This document shows positions 25,585-35,382 of a stretch of DNA of 64,000 bases, one piece after another. Position 1 is the stretch's first letter; each line of letters opens with the position of its first letter. The notes under the pieces were generated by a model that was not told where the DNA came from, searched no databases, and saw nothing but the letters and a program-made list of their open reading frames with translations. A program made the translations under genes and the position numbers. The stretch covers positions 62,001-126,000 of the forward strand of contig CAKSWC010000003.1 of NCBI GenBank assembly GCA_934511365.1, written 5' to 3'. The stretch is from an uncultured Eubacteriales bacterium (GTDB lineage: Bacteria; Bacillota; Clostridia; Oscillospirales; Acutalibacteraceae).

Positions 25585-26438
25585 AATTTGCCGTTCATGT
25601 GAATCTAACAAGAACTCATGCCTACGAGGTCACCTGCAATGTTATTAAAGAACTTAAACGGCTTGGCGGTGAGGTTTCGCTGCCTGTTGAGCAGCGGGAG
25701 ACTTTCAAAGATTTTGACGTGACTTTTGAAGAAAATGACTCTGCGGTTGAGTCTTGTGATATCCTGATTGCAATCGGCGGCGATGGAACATTCATTCACG
25801 CCGCGCATGATGCCGCAAAGTATGATAAAGAAATTCTCGGAATCAACGCCGGGAATCTCGGCTTCCTCGCCGGACTTGAAAAGCAGGAATTGCACCTGCT
25901 TTCAAAGCTTACCGAGGGCAATTATGAAATTGACCGCAGAATGATGCTTTGTGCGGAGCATTATGTGTACGGAAATCTTTCCGGAAAGTATTATTGCCTT
26001 AACGATGTTGTCATAGCGCGCGGAGTATCAATGCGGATGTGTGACATCAATGTTGTTTGCGACAGCAAGGAGTCTTACACATATCACGCAGACGGTCTTA
26101 TTGTTGCAACACCGACAGGCTCAACGGCATATTCGCTTTCCTCGGGCGGCCCCGTTGTTGATCCGTCAATCGAAAGCATTATAACAACACCGATTTGTAC
26201 TCATTCACTGTTTTCAAGGTCAATAATCTTCAGACCGGAAACCAAAATTGAGCTTTCTGTGAAAAATTGCGGTCTTTGCTTTCCGCTTCTGAGTTGTGAC
26301 GGAGAAAGCGCCGTTGAAGTTACTCCGGAGAGCAAGGTGCTCATAAGACGTGCACACAGAAATTCAAAAATTATAAGAATAAAGGCGGACAGCTTTACGG
26401 ATATTCTCCTTAATAAGCTTATTGAACGCCGGGTTTAA
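25581..26438 (+). CDS. nadK: NAD kinase
   Basis: 285 residues. It has the GGDGTFIHAA motif (phosphate-donor binding), NAGNLGFLAGLE, and the conserved PTGSTAYSLSSGGP loop. It phosphorylates NAD to NADP using ATP. The start at 25581 is set by GGAGGTG, 6 bases before the ATG; the overlap with tlyA suggests coupled translation. The position between tlyA and argR is usual in Clostridia. Confidence 0.95.
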   Translation: MKFAVHVNLTRTHAYEVTCNVIKELKRLGGEVSLPVEQRETFKDFDVTFEENDSAVESCDILIAIGGDGTFIHAAHDAAKYDKEILGINAGNLGFLAGLEKQELHLLSKLTEGNYEIDRRMMLCAEHYVYGNLSGKYYCLNDVVIARGVSMRMCDINVVCDSKESYTYHADGLIVATPTGSTAYSLSSGGPVVDPSIESIITTPICTHSLFSRSIIFRPETKIELSVKNCGLCFPLLSCDGESAVEVTPESKVLIRRAHRNSKIIRIKADSFTDILLNKLIERRV

Positions 26439-26453
26439 AAGGAGAAAAGGGAT

Positions 26454-26903
26454 ATGAAAAGGAACAGACACGAGGCCATACTTTCGCTTGTTGAAAAGGA
26501 AGAACTCGGAACTCAGGAGGAGCTGATGTGTCGGCTTCACGAGCTCGGATATAACGTGACTCAAGCAACGGTTTCCCGCGATATTAAAGCACTCAAGCTT
26601 GTCAAATCACCTGTTGAAAACGGAAGATACAAGTATTCGGCCGCAAAAAACGAGAGCGAAGATATGTCGCAAAAATTTCTTTCTATTCTCGTCCATTCCG
26701 TTACAGGGGCTGATTATGCAGGCAACATGGTTGTTGTCAAATGCATTTCGGGAATGGCCGGAGCCGCTTGCGAAGCGGTCGATAATCTGCTTGAAAAAAA
26801 CATCGTTGGAACTCTCGGCGGTGAAAATACATTTTTTGTGCTTTGCCGCGATGAAAAGGCGGCCGAAGCGTTTTGCGAAAGAATTAAGGGCTATATTGCC
26901 TGA
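26454..26903 (+). CDS. argR: Arginine repressor ArgR
   Basis: 149 residues. An N-terminal winged helix (NRHEAILSLVEKEELGTQEEL, then VTQATVSRDIKALKLVK) is followed by a C-terminal hexamerisation and arginine-binding domain (GTLGGENTFFVLCRDEKAAE). It represses arginine synthesis genes and activates catabolism in the presence of arginine. AAAGGAGAAAAGGG precedes the ATG. No arginine genes or obvious ARG boxes were seen nearby. Confidence 0.93.
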   Translation: MKRNRHEAILSLVEKEELGTQEELMCRLHELGYNVTQATVSRDIKALKLVKSPVENGRYKYSAAKNESEDMSQKFLSILVHSVTGADYAGNMVVVKCISGMAGAACEAVDNLLEKNIVGTLGGENTFFVLCRDEKAAEAFCERIKGYIA

Positions 26904-26954
26904 CATATTAACATATTGAAAGGACGGCTGACTGATTTTCAGCTTGGATAATCT

Positions 26955-28628
26955 ATGCTTACTGATTTGAAAATTGAAAATGTGGCCGTTATCAAAAAGG
27001 CAAACATTTTCTTTGAAAGCGGACTTAATATTCTGACCGGAGAAACCGGCGCCGGAAAGTCCATTGTAATTGACTCAATCAATGCGGTTCTCGGCGAAAG
27101 GACTTCCAAAGACCTTGTTCGCAACGGCGAAAAAGGTGCAAAAGTTACCGCATTTTTTGAAAATATTTCTCAGAATGTTAAGGACATTCTCACGGAGCTT
27201 GATATTGAGCAGGAAGATGACGGAACTTTGCTTGTGAGCCGAACCGTCACCACCGACGGACGCAGCACCTGCAAGGTCAATGGCCAGCCTGTGACTGCAA
27301 CAATGCTCAGACGTCTCGGCCGCGAACTTATCACAATCTGCGGCCAACACGACAGCCAGAAGCTTCTTCAGAGCGAAAGCCATCTCGGCTATATTGACGC
27401 GCTTGCAAACTGCGGCGGACTTCTGGAAGAATATCGCGTTTTATATAAGAAGATGCTCGGGATAAAAAAAGAGCTTTCGGCTCTTGACAGCAACGAGGCC
27501 GAAAAAAAGAACCGGCTTGATTTTCTTGAATATCAGATCAACGAGCTTGAGTCCGCCGATATAACCGTTGGGGAGATTGAAAGGCTCAAGGCAGAAAAGG
27601 CAAAAATTCAAAATCAAGAGATGATTATTAACAATCTTTATGCCTGCCACTCGCTTCTTGCCGGAGATGAAAACACGGCCGGACTTGCACAAAATCTGTA
27701 TGCGCTCAGTTCGTTCCTTGCTCAGTTGAGTGATTATCACAGCGAATTTTTGCCGTACTCTCAATCGGTAATGGACTTTAAGTATGAGATGGATGAATGC
27801 CTTTCGGATATTACGGCGAAAATTGAAGAATCCGATGAATCCGATGTGAGCATTGACAGCGTTGAATCAAGACTTGATATACTATACCGTTTTTCAAAAA
27901 AATACGGCAGTACCGAAGAAGAAATGCTTTCATACCTTGAAAAAGCAAAAGAGGAATATGACGCGATAGCTTTTTCTGATGAAAAAAAGGCGGAGCTTGA
28001 AGAAAAGCTTACTGAGTGCGAAAAAGAAGTTTTCGACCTCGGTTGCCTCATTTCTGATCACAGAAAAGCGGCGGCGCTCAGGTTTGAGACTCAGGTTTCA
28101 AATGAGCTTGCTTTCCTTGATATGCCTTATGCAAAATTCACCGTTGGGTTCAAAGATAGAGAACCTTATGAAAACGGCCTTGACGAGGTTGAGTTCCTTT
28201 TCAGCGCCAACGCCGGTCAGGAGGAAAAACCGCTTTCAAAAATTGCTTCCGGCGGTGAACTTTCAAGAGTAATGCTTGCCATTCGGTGCGTACTTGCCGG
28301 AAACACCGATGAGGGTACAATGATTTTTGATGAGATTGACACCGGAGTGAGCGGAAGGGCAGCTCATAAAATTGCCGCAAAGCTGCGCGAGGTGTCACTC
28401 GGAAAGCAGGTTATCTGCGTCACGCATTTGGCTCAGATTGCTGCCTTTGCCGATAATCATCTTCTCATTGAAAAGCAGACCAATGAAGAAGAAACGGTAA
28501 CAAAAATTAAAAAACTTGACTCAGACAACAGAATCAGAGAGCTTGCGCGAATAATCGGCGGTGATGTAATAACGCCGTCAACACTTAAATCGGCGCAGGA
28601 ACTTATTGATTTTTCAATCTCTTCTTGA
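26955..28628 (+). CDS. recN: DNA repair protein RecN
   Basis: 557 residues, SMC-like. Walker A is GETGAGKSIVIDSINAVLG near residue 30, a long coiled coil occupies the middle, and the C-terminal ABC signature LSRVMLAIRCVL, Walker B MIFDEIDTGVSGRAA and VICVTHLAQIAAFAD follow. RecN acts early at double-strand breaks. The start has only a weak GGAT before it. In Bacillus recN is followed by spoIVB and spo0A; here tyrS follows. Confidence 0.94.
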   Translation: MLTDLKIENVAVIKKANIFFESGLNILTGETGAGKSIVIDSINAVLGERTSKDLVRNGEKGAKVTAFFENISQNVKDILTELDIEQEDDGTLLVSRTVTTDGRSTCKVNGQPVTATMLRRLGRELITICGQHDSQKLLQSESHLGYIDALANCGGLLEEYRVLYKKMLGIKKELSALDSNEAEKKNRLDFLEYQINELESADITVGEIERLKAEKAKIQNQEMIINNLYACHSLLAGDENTAGLAQNLYALSSFLAQLSDYHSEFLPYSQSVMDFKYEMDECLSDITAKIEESDESDVSIDSVESRLDILYRFSKKYGSTEEEMLSYLEKAKEEYDAIAFSDEKKAELEEKLTECEKEVFDLGCLISDHRKAAALRFETQVSNELAFLDMPYAKFTVGFKDREPYENGLDEVEFLFSANAGQEEKPLSKIASGGELSRVMLAIRCVLAGNTDEGTMIFDEIDTGVSGRAAHKIAAKLREVSLGKQVICVTHLAQIAAFADNHLLIEKQTNEEETVTKIKKLDSDNRIRELARIIGGDVITPSTLKSAQELIDFSISS

Positions 28629-28653
28629 CATTGCGCTGAAATATAGGTATTAT
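28625..28653 (+). promoter_or_regulatory. Promoter of tyrS
   Basis: Perfect TTGACA (28625-28630, overlapping the recN stop), a 17-base spacer, TATTAT (28648-28653). The leader is only about 40 bases, so there is no room for a T-box. Confidence 0.75.
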
Positions 28654-28697
28654 ATTTATCGCAGTTTAACACTTTAAAACATAACGGAGGAAAAATA

Positions 28698-29924
28698 ATG
28701 CAGATATATGACGAACTTGTTGCCCGTGGCCTTATTGCCCAGGTGACGGATGAAAAAGAAATTCGCGATCTTGTTAACAACGGAAAGGCTGTTTTTTACA
28801 TTGGCTTTGACCCCACTGCGGACTCGCTTCATGTTGGTCACTTCATGGCTCTTTGCTTGATGAAGCGCCTTCAGATGGCCGGAAATAAGCCCATTGCCCT
28901 CATCGGCGGCGGTACAGGTATGATTGGCGACCCTTCGGGAAGAACCGATATGCGCACCATGATGACGCCGGAAACCATTCAGCACAACTGCGATTGCTTC
29001 AAAAAGCAGATGAGCCGTTTCATTGACTTTTCAGATGGAAAAGCGCTCATGATAAATAACGCTGACTGGCTTTTAAAGCTCAATTATATTGATGTTCTGC
29101 GCGATGTCGGCGCCTGTTTCTCTGTTAACAATATGCTCAGAGCCGAGTGTTATAAGCAGAGGATGGAAAAGGGCCTTTCCTTCCTTGAGTTCAATTATAT
29201 GATAATGCAAAGCTATGACTTCTACCGTCTTTTCCAGGACTACGGCTGCAATATGCAGTTTGGCGGTGACGACCAGTGGAGTAATATGCTCGGCGGAACC
29301 GAGCTTATCAGAAAGAAGCTTGGAAAAAATGCCTATGCAATGACAATTACCTTGCTTCTCAACTCCGAGGGCAAAAAAATGGGCAAGACCCAAAAAGGTG
29401 CTGTCTGGCTTGACCCGGAAAAAACAAGTCCATATGAGTTTTATCAGTATTGGAGAAATATTGCAGATGATGACGTTCTCAAATGCATCCGTATGCTCAC
29501 ATTCCTTCCGCTTGAGGAAATTGACAAGATGAGCACTTGGGAAGGAAGTCAACTCAACACCGCAAAGGAAATTCTTGCTTATGAGCTGACTAAGCTTGTT
29601 CACGGCGAAGAAGAGGCTCTCAAGGCTCAGACGGCTGCAAAAGCCCTTTTCGGTGTCGGCGGTGATCTTGAGCATATGCCGACAACCGTCCTTTCAAACG
29701 ATGATTTCACAGATTCTTCAATTTCCGTCATTGATGCAATGCTCAAAGCAGGAATCATTAAGTCGAAAGGCGAGGGCAGACGCCTTATTGACCAGGGCGG
29801 TGTTTCACTCGATGACGAAAAGGTGACGGATTTTGCTGCGGTTATTTCCGCCTCGGCTTTTGAAAAAGGTCATGTTATCCTTAAAAAGGGCAAAAAAGTG
29901 TTCAACAAACTTGTTCTTGAATAA
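28698..29924 (+). CDS. tyrS: Tyrosyl-tRNA synthetase
   Basis: 408 residues, class I. The HIGH-like motif is DPTADSLHVGHFMAL, with GGGTGMIGDPSGR. The tyrosine pocket has YNYMIMQSYDFY-like residues and GGDDQWSNML. The KMSKS loop is KKMGKTQKGAVW, and a C-terminal S4-like domain is present. It charges tRNA-Tyr. AACGGAGGAAAA precedes the ATG. It is monocistronic between its own promoter and terminator. The KMGKT form of the signature points to the TyrS subgroup commonly found in Clostridia. Confidence 0.95.
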   Translation: MQIYDELVARGLIAQVTDEKEIRDLVNNGKAVFYIGFDPTADSLHVGHFMALCLMKRLQMAGNKPIALIGGGTGMIGDPSGRTDMRTMMTPETIQHNCDCFKKQMSRFIDFSDGKALMINNADWLLKLNYIDVLRDVGACFSVNNMLRAECYKQRMEKGLSFLEFNYMIMQSYDFYRLFQDYGCNMQFGGDDQWSNMLGGTELIRKKLGKNAYAMTITLLLNSEGKKMGKTQKGAVWLDPEKTSPYEFYQYWRNIADDDVLKCIRMLTFLPLEEIDKMSTWEGSQLNTAKEILAYELTKLVHGEEEALKAQTAAKALFGVGGDLEHMPTTVLSNDDFTDSSISVIDAMLKAGIIKSKGEGRRLIDQGGVSLDDEKVTDFAAVISASAFEKGHVILKKGKKVFNKLVLE

Positions 29925-29940
29925 AACTCAGACTGCGTTT

Positions 29941-29970
29941 CAGCCGGGCATTTTTGTCCGGCTGATTTTG
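29941..29970 (+). terminator. Terminator of tyrS
   Basis: Stem CAGCCGG/CCGGCTG (29941-29947 with 29958-29964) with a T-rich loop, then ATTTTGG. Confidence 0.75.
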
Positions 29971-30022
29971 GGTGCTTAGATAACCACTGTTTACTAAGCT
30001 TACTTTGCATGGAGACGATTAA

Positions 30023-30742
30023 ATGACAGGACTTGGAACTATTGTTAACTGCGCGGCGGTCATTGTCGGCGCGATTATCGGAATGGTTTTTAAAAAGGCG
30101 CTGAAAGAGCGCTTTTGCGAGCTTATTACGCAAAGCATGGGACTTGCCGTTATTTTTATCGGCGCTGCAGGCGGAATAGGTCGAATCATTGAACTTAATA
30201 AAGCCGAAAACGGAACGGCACAGATTGTTTTGATGGTTGTGGCTTTTGCCTTGGGTTCGTTTTTCGGTGAGCTTATCAATATTCAGCATCAGACCGAACG
30301 CTTTGCTTCGTGGCTCAGAGTGAAAACAAAAAGCGAAAACGACACCGGCTTTATTTCCGGCTTTGTCAGCGCTTCGCTGACAATCTGCGTCGGAGCTATG
30401 GCGGTCATTGGACCGATTCAGGATGCGCTCAGCCATGATTATTCAACTTTGTTCACAAAGGCTGTGCTCGATATGGTGATTGTTATGGTGATAGCTTCCG
30501 CAATGGGAAAGGGAACTGTCTTTTCCGTTATACCTCTCGCCGTGGTTCAAGGCTTAATTACACTTCTTGCAAAGCTTGTTGAGCCGCTTCTGACAGATTC
30601 GGCAATAACCGCAATCAGCTTTGTCGGTTCAATGATGATTTTTTGCGTTGGCGTCAATCTTATGTTTGACAAAAAAATTCGCGTGGCCAATATGCTGCCG
30701 ACAATAATTTTTGCCGTTGCGTTCAGCTTCCTTCCGGTATAG
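30023..30742 (+). CDS. DUF554 family membrane protein
   Basis: 239 residues with about six membrane helices. The family start is TGLGTIVNCAAVIVGAIIG, and VGAMAVIGPIQDAL is the conserved middle. DUF554 proteins (YdfK/YqgA-like) are widespread inner-membrane proteins of unproven, possibly transport, function. GGAGACG lies 6 bases before the ATG. It appears to be a single-gene transcript. I do not assign a role. Confidence 0.85.
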   Translation: MTGLGTIVNCAAVIVGAIIGMVFKKALKERFCELITQSMGLAVIFIGAAGGIGRIIELNKAENGTAQIVLMVVAFALGSFFGELINIQHQTERFASWLRVKTKSENDTGFISGFVSASLTICVGAMAVIGPIQDALSHDYSTLFTKAVLDMVIVMVIASAMGKGTVFSVIPLAVVQGLITLLAKLVEPLLTDSAITAISFVGSMMIFCVGVNLMFDKKIRVANMLPTIIFAVAFSFLPV

Positions 30743-30839
30743 ATTGCTTGCTGAAAATTGAACAAAATTAATCTTATTTTATTGTATTTTTAAGCTATAT
30801 GTGCTAAGCTTAAATAATTCCAATAAGGGGGGAATTTTT

Positions 30840-32138
30840 ATGTTTGCTTTCAGAGCGAGTAATGAAACGCGGCAATATATGAAAGATGGCATACGTTATG
30901 TGTGTGAGAATTTTAAAAAGCGGGCGTCGGGTTCAAAAAGTGAACGGGACGCTCAGGCATATTTCAAAACCGAGCTTGAAAAATATGCCGATGATGTCCG
31001 GATGGAAGATTTTAAACTTCATCCGCACGCTTTTATGGGATTCATCATTATCGCAGTCACTTTTTGCTTTATTTCCATTGCAATGTATTGGCTGTTTCCG
31101 TCATACATATATCCCGGAAGTTCAAAAGCGGAGCTTATTACCGCGGTTATTCCTCCGTTCCTTATGCTTTTAAGTATTCTAATGTTCTTATTTGAGTTCC
31201 TTTTTTATTCGGAATTCGTTGATTTCCTTTTTCCAAAGAGAGTTTCGCGCAATGTTTACGCCGTAAGAAAACCGACCGGACAGACAAAGCGAAGAATTAT
31301 TTTTTCCGGCCATGCCGATGCGGCGAATGAATGGACATTTTCTCTCCATGGCCAGCTTAAAACGCTTGCACCGATTATGGGCTTTTCCATTGTTGGAATG
31401 TTCTTTATTTTTGTTGTTACGCTCGCGAGGCTGATTTCAACATTCAGGCTTGGTTTTGTTCCGGAAATTGAAACGGGAATCTGGAAAAGCTGCGGAATCA
31501 TAATGTTTGTTTTTGTTCCGTTTTTGTTCCTTATGTATTTCTTCATTAACTGGAAAGTTGTTGTTGACGGTGCAAACGATAACCTTTCGGCCTGCTATGC
31601 TGCAATGGGTGTTCTTAAGGAGATGGCGGATAACGACTTCCGCTTTTCCGATACTGAGGTTTGCTGTCTCATCACAGGAGGCGAAGAAGCAGGTTTGCGC
31701 GGTGCAAAGGCTTTTGCAAAAAAACACAAGCAGGAGCTTAAGGAGATTGAAACCGTTGCAATAACGCTTGACACCATGCGCGAAATTGAGCAGCTTCAGA
31801 TTTACACTCAGGGCTGCACCGGTACCGTTAAGGACAGCGAAGCGGTCGGAGACCTGCTCTTTGAGGCCGGAAAAAACAACGGAATTGAAATGAAGCGTGC
31901 ATCTCTTTATCCCGGAGCGGTCGATGCCGAGGGCTTTTCAAAATATGGCATTCGTGCGTGCGGCTTTTGCGGTGTTAATCATAACCCGAAAACATATTAC
32001 CACACCCGTGAGGACACTTGGACAAATATCAACGAAGAATGCATTAATCTTTCGCTCGACATTTGTCTTGAGGCTGCAAAGCTCTATGACGGCAAGGGCG
32101 GAATAAAAACATATGAAAAAAACAGATCAAAAAAGTAA
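30840..32138 (+). CDS. Membrane-anchored M28 family metallopeptidase
   Basis: 432 residues. Predicted zinc ligands of the M28 fold are in order: His158 (FSGHADAANEW), Asp247 (DGANDNLSA), Glu282/Glu283 (TGGEEAGLRGA, catalytic base plus ligand), Asp311 (TLDTM) and a late His in YYHTREDT. Unusually, four membrane helices are woven into the N-terminal half (about 64-86, 100-122, 178-200, 216-238), with the first ligand between helices 2 and 3. It is an aminopeptidase-type enzyme; the substrate is unknown. The start is set by AAGGGGGGAA 6 bases upstream. A GH38 mannosidase gene follows after 15 bases, suggesting one operon. Confidence 0.75.
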   Translation: MFAFRASNETRQYMKDGIRYVCENFKKRASGSKSERDAQAYFKTELEKYADDVRMEDFKLHPHAFMGFIIIAVTFCFISIAMYWLFPSYIYPGSSKAELITAVIPPFLMLLSILMFLFEFLFYSEFVDFLFPKRVSRNVYAVRKPTGQTKRRIIFSGHADAANEWTFSLHGQLKTLAPIMGFSIVGMFFIFVVTLARLISTFRLGFVPEIETGIWKSCGIIMFVFVPFLFLMYFFINWKVVVDGANDNLSACYAAMGVLKEMADNDFRFSDTEVCCLITGGEEAGLRGAKAFAKKHKQELKEIETVAITLDTMREIEQLQIYTQGCTGTVKDSEAVGDLLFEAGKNNGIEMKRASLYPGAVDAEGFSKYGIRACGFCGVNHNPKTYYHTREDTWTNINEECINLSLDICLEAAKLYDGKGGIKTYEKNRSKK

Positions 32139-32153
32139 GGCAGGCTGAGAATC

Positions 32154-35100
32154 ATGACTGAAGAAAAAAGAATTTATACCATTGCAACGGCGCATCTTGA
32201 CACAATCTGGAATTGGGACTTTGAGTATGTTATCGACACCTGCCTGCCCAAAACCCTTGATGATAACTTCCGCCTTTTTGAAACGTATCCAAACTATCGT
32301 TTCAATTTTGAGGGCGCATACCGCTATGAACTTTTTGAGGAATACTATCCCGAAAAGTTTGAAAAGCTGAAAGAATATATTGCCGCCGGAAAGTGGAATG
32401 TAACCGGAAGCAGCTATGAAAACGGAGATGTCAATGTTCCGTCTCCGGAACTTCTTTTCCGCAATGTTCTTTACGGCAACGGATATTTTCAAAAGAAGTT
32501 TGGCGTTAAAAGTAATGACATTTATCTTCCGGACTGTTTCGGCTTTGGCTGGGCGCTTCCTGCCGTTGCCGAGCACGCAAACCTCAAGGGATTTTCAACG
32601 CAGAAGCTTTCTTGGGGCAGTGCATACGGTGTGCCTTTTGATATCGGCCTTTGGTACGGAAGCAACGGAAAGGCTATTTTTGCCTCCCTTGACAATAAAT
32701 CATACTGTACGGCATTCAAAAATGTCAGAACAAATAAATCACTCACAAAAAAGCTTAATAAAAACATCAAAGATTTCGATTTTGGTTGGACTTCGGCTTA
32801 TCACGGTGTCGGCGATGTTGGCGGTGCACCGAAAGACATTTCTGCAAAAACAGTCAATGATGAGGTTGAGCAGAATGCATCTTCCGATATAAAGGTTCTT
32901 TTCTCAACTCCGAGCGAGTTGTTTGATGATTTGAGCAATCTTGACCTTTCTCAGATCAACAAGCTGCCGAAATGGAACAATGAACTGGTTATGACAAATC
33001 ACGGTGTTGGCGCTTATACCTCGCGTGCTTTTTCAAAAAGATGCAACAGAAGGAATGAGGAACTTGCCGATATGGCGGAGCGCAGCTCCGTTATCGCTTG
33101 CGCCGTCTGCGGAGCGAGGTATCCATCATCTGAACTTGAAAAGGCATGGAAGCGCGTAATTGCCCATACTTTCCACGATGATATCACCGGAACCTCGGTT
33201 GAACGCGCATATAAGCGCTCATGGAATGATTACATTCTTTCCCTCAATCAGTTTTCAAATGTTTTTGAAGGCTCAACTGCCGAAATTATCAAAAACATGG
33301 ACACTTCATGGACAAGAGGCGTTGCCGTTGTTGTTTCAAACAGCATTGAACAACCGCGTATGGAGGCGGTTGATGTTACCATTCCGGCGGCGGGCTTCAA
33401 ATTTGTCAGAGTTTTTGACAAAGACGGTCATGAGATGCCGTCACAGGTTAACTATTCCGATTCCGATTATATTAAAGCAACTTTCTGCGCAAATGTTCCC
33501 GCGCTCGGCTTAAAGGTTTTCGATGTTCTTTACAGCTATGATCCGTGTGACATAAACACCGGGGTGCGCGTTAAGGAAAATATGCTTGAAAACTTCAAAT
33601 ATGTTGTTTCAATTAACAAAAACGGCGATATCTCCTCAATTATTGACAAGTCCCTTGGAGATGTTGAACTGCTCTATAAACCGATAAGATATGAATTGAA
33701 CAAAGAAAAGGGCAGCAAAAAATATCCTGCTTGGGAAATGAAGTATGACGAAGTCATGAAATATCCCTGGGAATTTGCCGAGAAAGGAAAACTTGAAGTT
33801 GTTGAAAATGGCCCGGCGCGAGCCACCATTAAAGTTACTCAAAGCGTTGGAAAGTCGGTTTTCAATTATTACATTTCTCTTGCTGCCGGAAGCAGCCGAA
33901 TCAATGTTTTTAATGAGATTGAATGGCGTGAGTTTGGCCGAACTCTTCATAATGGATTCAGCTTTAAGCTCAGAAACGATAAGGCTGTTTTTGATCTTGG
34001 TCTAGGCGTTATAGAAAGAAAAAAGGCTAATAAAAAACTCTACGGTGTTCCGGCTCAGAAATGGGCTGACATCAGCGACAGAAACAAGAATTACGGCGTT
34101 TCAATCTTGAGCGACTCAAAATACGGTTGGATTTTCAAGGATGAAAAAACGCTTCGCCTCACCGTTCTTCATACACCGAAATATTACTACCGCAGCGACA
34201 GCGTTCAGGGAATGATGGATTTCGGCCTTAACAGATATGGTTACGCAATTTATGCACATAGCGGTGATTTTACTCAGAAAACGCAGCTTCAGGCACGCTT
34301 TTTCAATCAGCCAATGGCTGTTTTCACCTCGGATAAGCACCTCGGAATGCTTGGCAGCGAGTATTCGTTCTGTTCAATCAGCAATGAAAATGTTATTATT
34401 CGCGCAATCAAAAAGAGTGAGAACAGCGATGAAGTTATTGTTAGAGTCAACGAGGGCGCAGGCTGCCGCGCAATGAAAACCGAGCTTTCACTCGGAAACG
34501 GCATCCTCAGTGCACGCGAGGTCTATGCCAGTGAGGAAGAAATCGGCGAAGCAGCTGTTGTTGACAACAAACTTGTTTTTGATCTCGCCCCGTTCGAGGT
34601 GAAAACCTTTGCACTCACTCTGCTTTCATGCAATGTTGCTGCAAAGGAAGAGCAAAGGGTTATTGAACTTCCGTTCAATGTTAAGGCAACTTCTTTCAAT
34701 TCAGACAGAGCTGCGGGTTCAATTCCGACAATCAATGTTTCAATTCCGGCCGAAATTTTTCCGAAAGCCATTGACTGCAATGGAGTCAGGTTTGAAACCG
34801 GAGATGTCGATGCAGAATTCAATGCGCTCCTCTGCAACGGTCAGACTATTAAAACTAACGGTAACAGACTTTACTTTATTGCCGCAAGCCTCTACGGCGA
34901 CAAGAGTTATGACTTTGGTGTCGGCGAGAATAACCTTTCAATAAAAATTCAGGCTGTTAATGAATGCGTCGGTGGCTGGGATCTCTATAACCGCGCCGAA
35001 ATGGCGTTTATTAAGACCGATAAGCTTGCTTATGAGTTTACACACACCCACTCTCCGAGCGGTGATAACGCAGGTTCACAGCTTTACTTCTTCATGTATG

Positions 35101-35321
35101 AAATTAACACCGAGAATTTCAGTGAAATTAAGCTTCCGGACGACAGCGGCCTGCTTATCCTTGCCGCAACAGAAACCTTTGATACCCGTCTGGTTCGCCT
35201 CAACAGTGCACTTTATGACAGGGTTGATAATCGCACGTTTGACTATAAGATGTCTTTCAAAGAAAGACGCAGACACAAAAAAATGCTCAGAAAAAGTAAA
35301 TGCAAGCTGAATGAAACATAA
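32154..35321 (+). CDS. Glycoside hydrolase family 38 alpha-mannosidase
   Basis: 1055 residues, no signal peptide, so probably cytoplasmic. The N-terminal catalytic domain begins with AHLDTIWNWD (zinc ligands His14 and Asp16). It has YLPDCFGFGWALP with predicted nucleophile Asp127, and AHTFHDDITGT carrying later zinc/active-site His and Asp. A helical bundle and large beta-sandwich domains follow, as in GH38. It would trim alpha-mannosides taken up from host or fungal glycans. The substrate linkage cannot be read from sequence. It lies 15 bases after the M28 peptidase gene, so the pair could process imported glycopeptides (inference). The RBS is weak. Confidence 0.9.
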   Translation: MTEEKRIYTIATAHLDTIWNWDFEYVIDTCLPKTLDDNFRLFETYPNYRFNFEGAYRYELFEEYYPEKFEKLKEYIAAGKWNVTGSSYENGDVNVPSPELLFRNVLYGNGYFQKKFGVKSNDIYLPDCFGFGWALPAVAEHANLKGFSTQKLSWGSAYGVPFDIGLWYGSNGKAIFASLDNKSYCTAFKNVRTNKSLTKKLNKNIKDFDFGWTSAYHGVGDVGGAPKDISAKTVNDEVEQNASSDIKVLFSTPSELFDDLSNLDLSQINKLPKWNNELVMTNHGVGAYTSRAFSKRCNRRNEELADMAERSSVIACAVCGARYPSSELEKAWKRVIAHTFHDDITGTSVERAYKRSWNDYILSLNQFSNVFEGSTAEIIKNMDTSWTRGVAVVVSNSIEQPRMEAVDVTIPAAGFKFVRVFDKDGHEMPSQVNYSDSDYIKATFCANVPALGLKVFDVLYSYDPCDINTGVRVKENMLENFKYVVSINKNGDISSIIDKSLGDVELLYKPIRYELNKEKGSKKYPAWEMKYDEVMKYPWEFAEKGKLEVVENGPARATIKVTQSVGKSVFNYYISLAAGSSRINVFNEIEWREFGRTLHNGFSFKLRNDKAVFDLGLGVIERKKANKKLYGVPAQKWADISDRNKNYGVSILSDSKYGWIFKDEKTLRLTVLHTPKYYYRSDSVQGMMDFGLNRYGYAIYAHSGDFTQKTQLQARFFNQPMAVFTSDKHLGMLGSEYSFCSISNENVIIRAIKKSENSDEVIVRVNEGAGCRAMKTELSLGNGILSAREVYASEEEIGEAAVVDNKLVFDLAPFEVKTFALTLLSCNVAAKEEQRVIELPFNVKATSFNSDRAAGSIPTINVSIPAEIFPKAIDCNGVRFETGDVDAEFNALLCNGQTIKTNGNRLYFIAASLYGDKSYDFGVGENNLSIKIQAVNECVGGWDLYNRAEMAFIKTDKLAYEFTHTHSPSGDNAGSQLYFFMYEINTENFSEIKLPDDSGLLILAATETFDTRLVRLNSALYDRVDNRTFDYKMSFKERRRHKKMLRKSKCKLNET

Positions 35322-35326
35322 TTTTT

Positions 35327-35365
35327 TTCAGGGAGAACAAAGCCTCTTGTTCTCCCTGAATTTGT
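35327..35365 (+). terminator. Terminator of the M28-GH38 transcript
   Basis: A perfect 14-bp stem (35327-35340 with 35347-35360) has a 6-base loop, followed by TTTGTG. The weak T-tail may allow some readthrough into the PHP gene at 35383, which has no clear promoter of its own. Confidence 0.75.
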
Positions 35366-35382
35366 GAAAGGCGGAAATAACT

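Noticed and set aside
28654..28697. T-box riboswitch before tyrS
   Set aside because: Only about 40 bases separate the promoter and start, far too short for a T-box.
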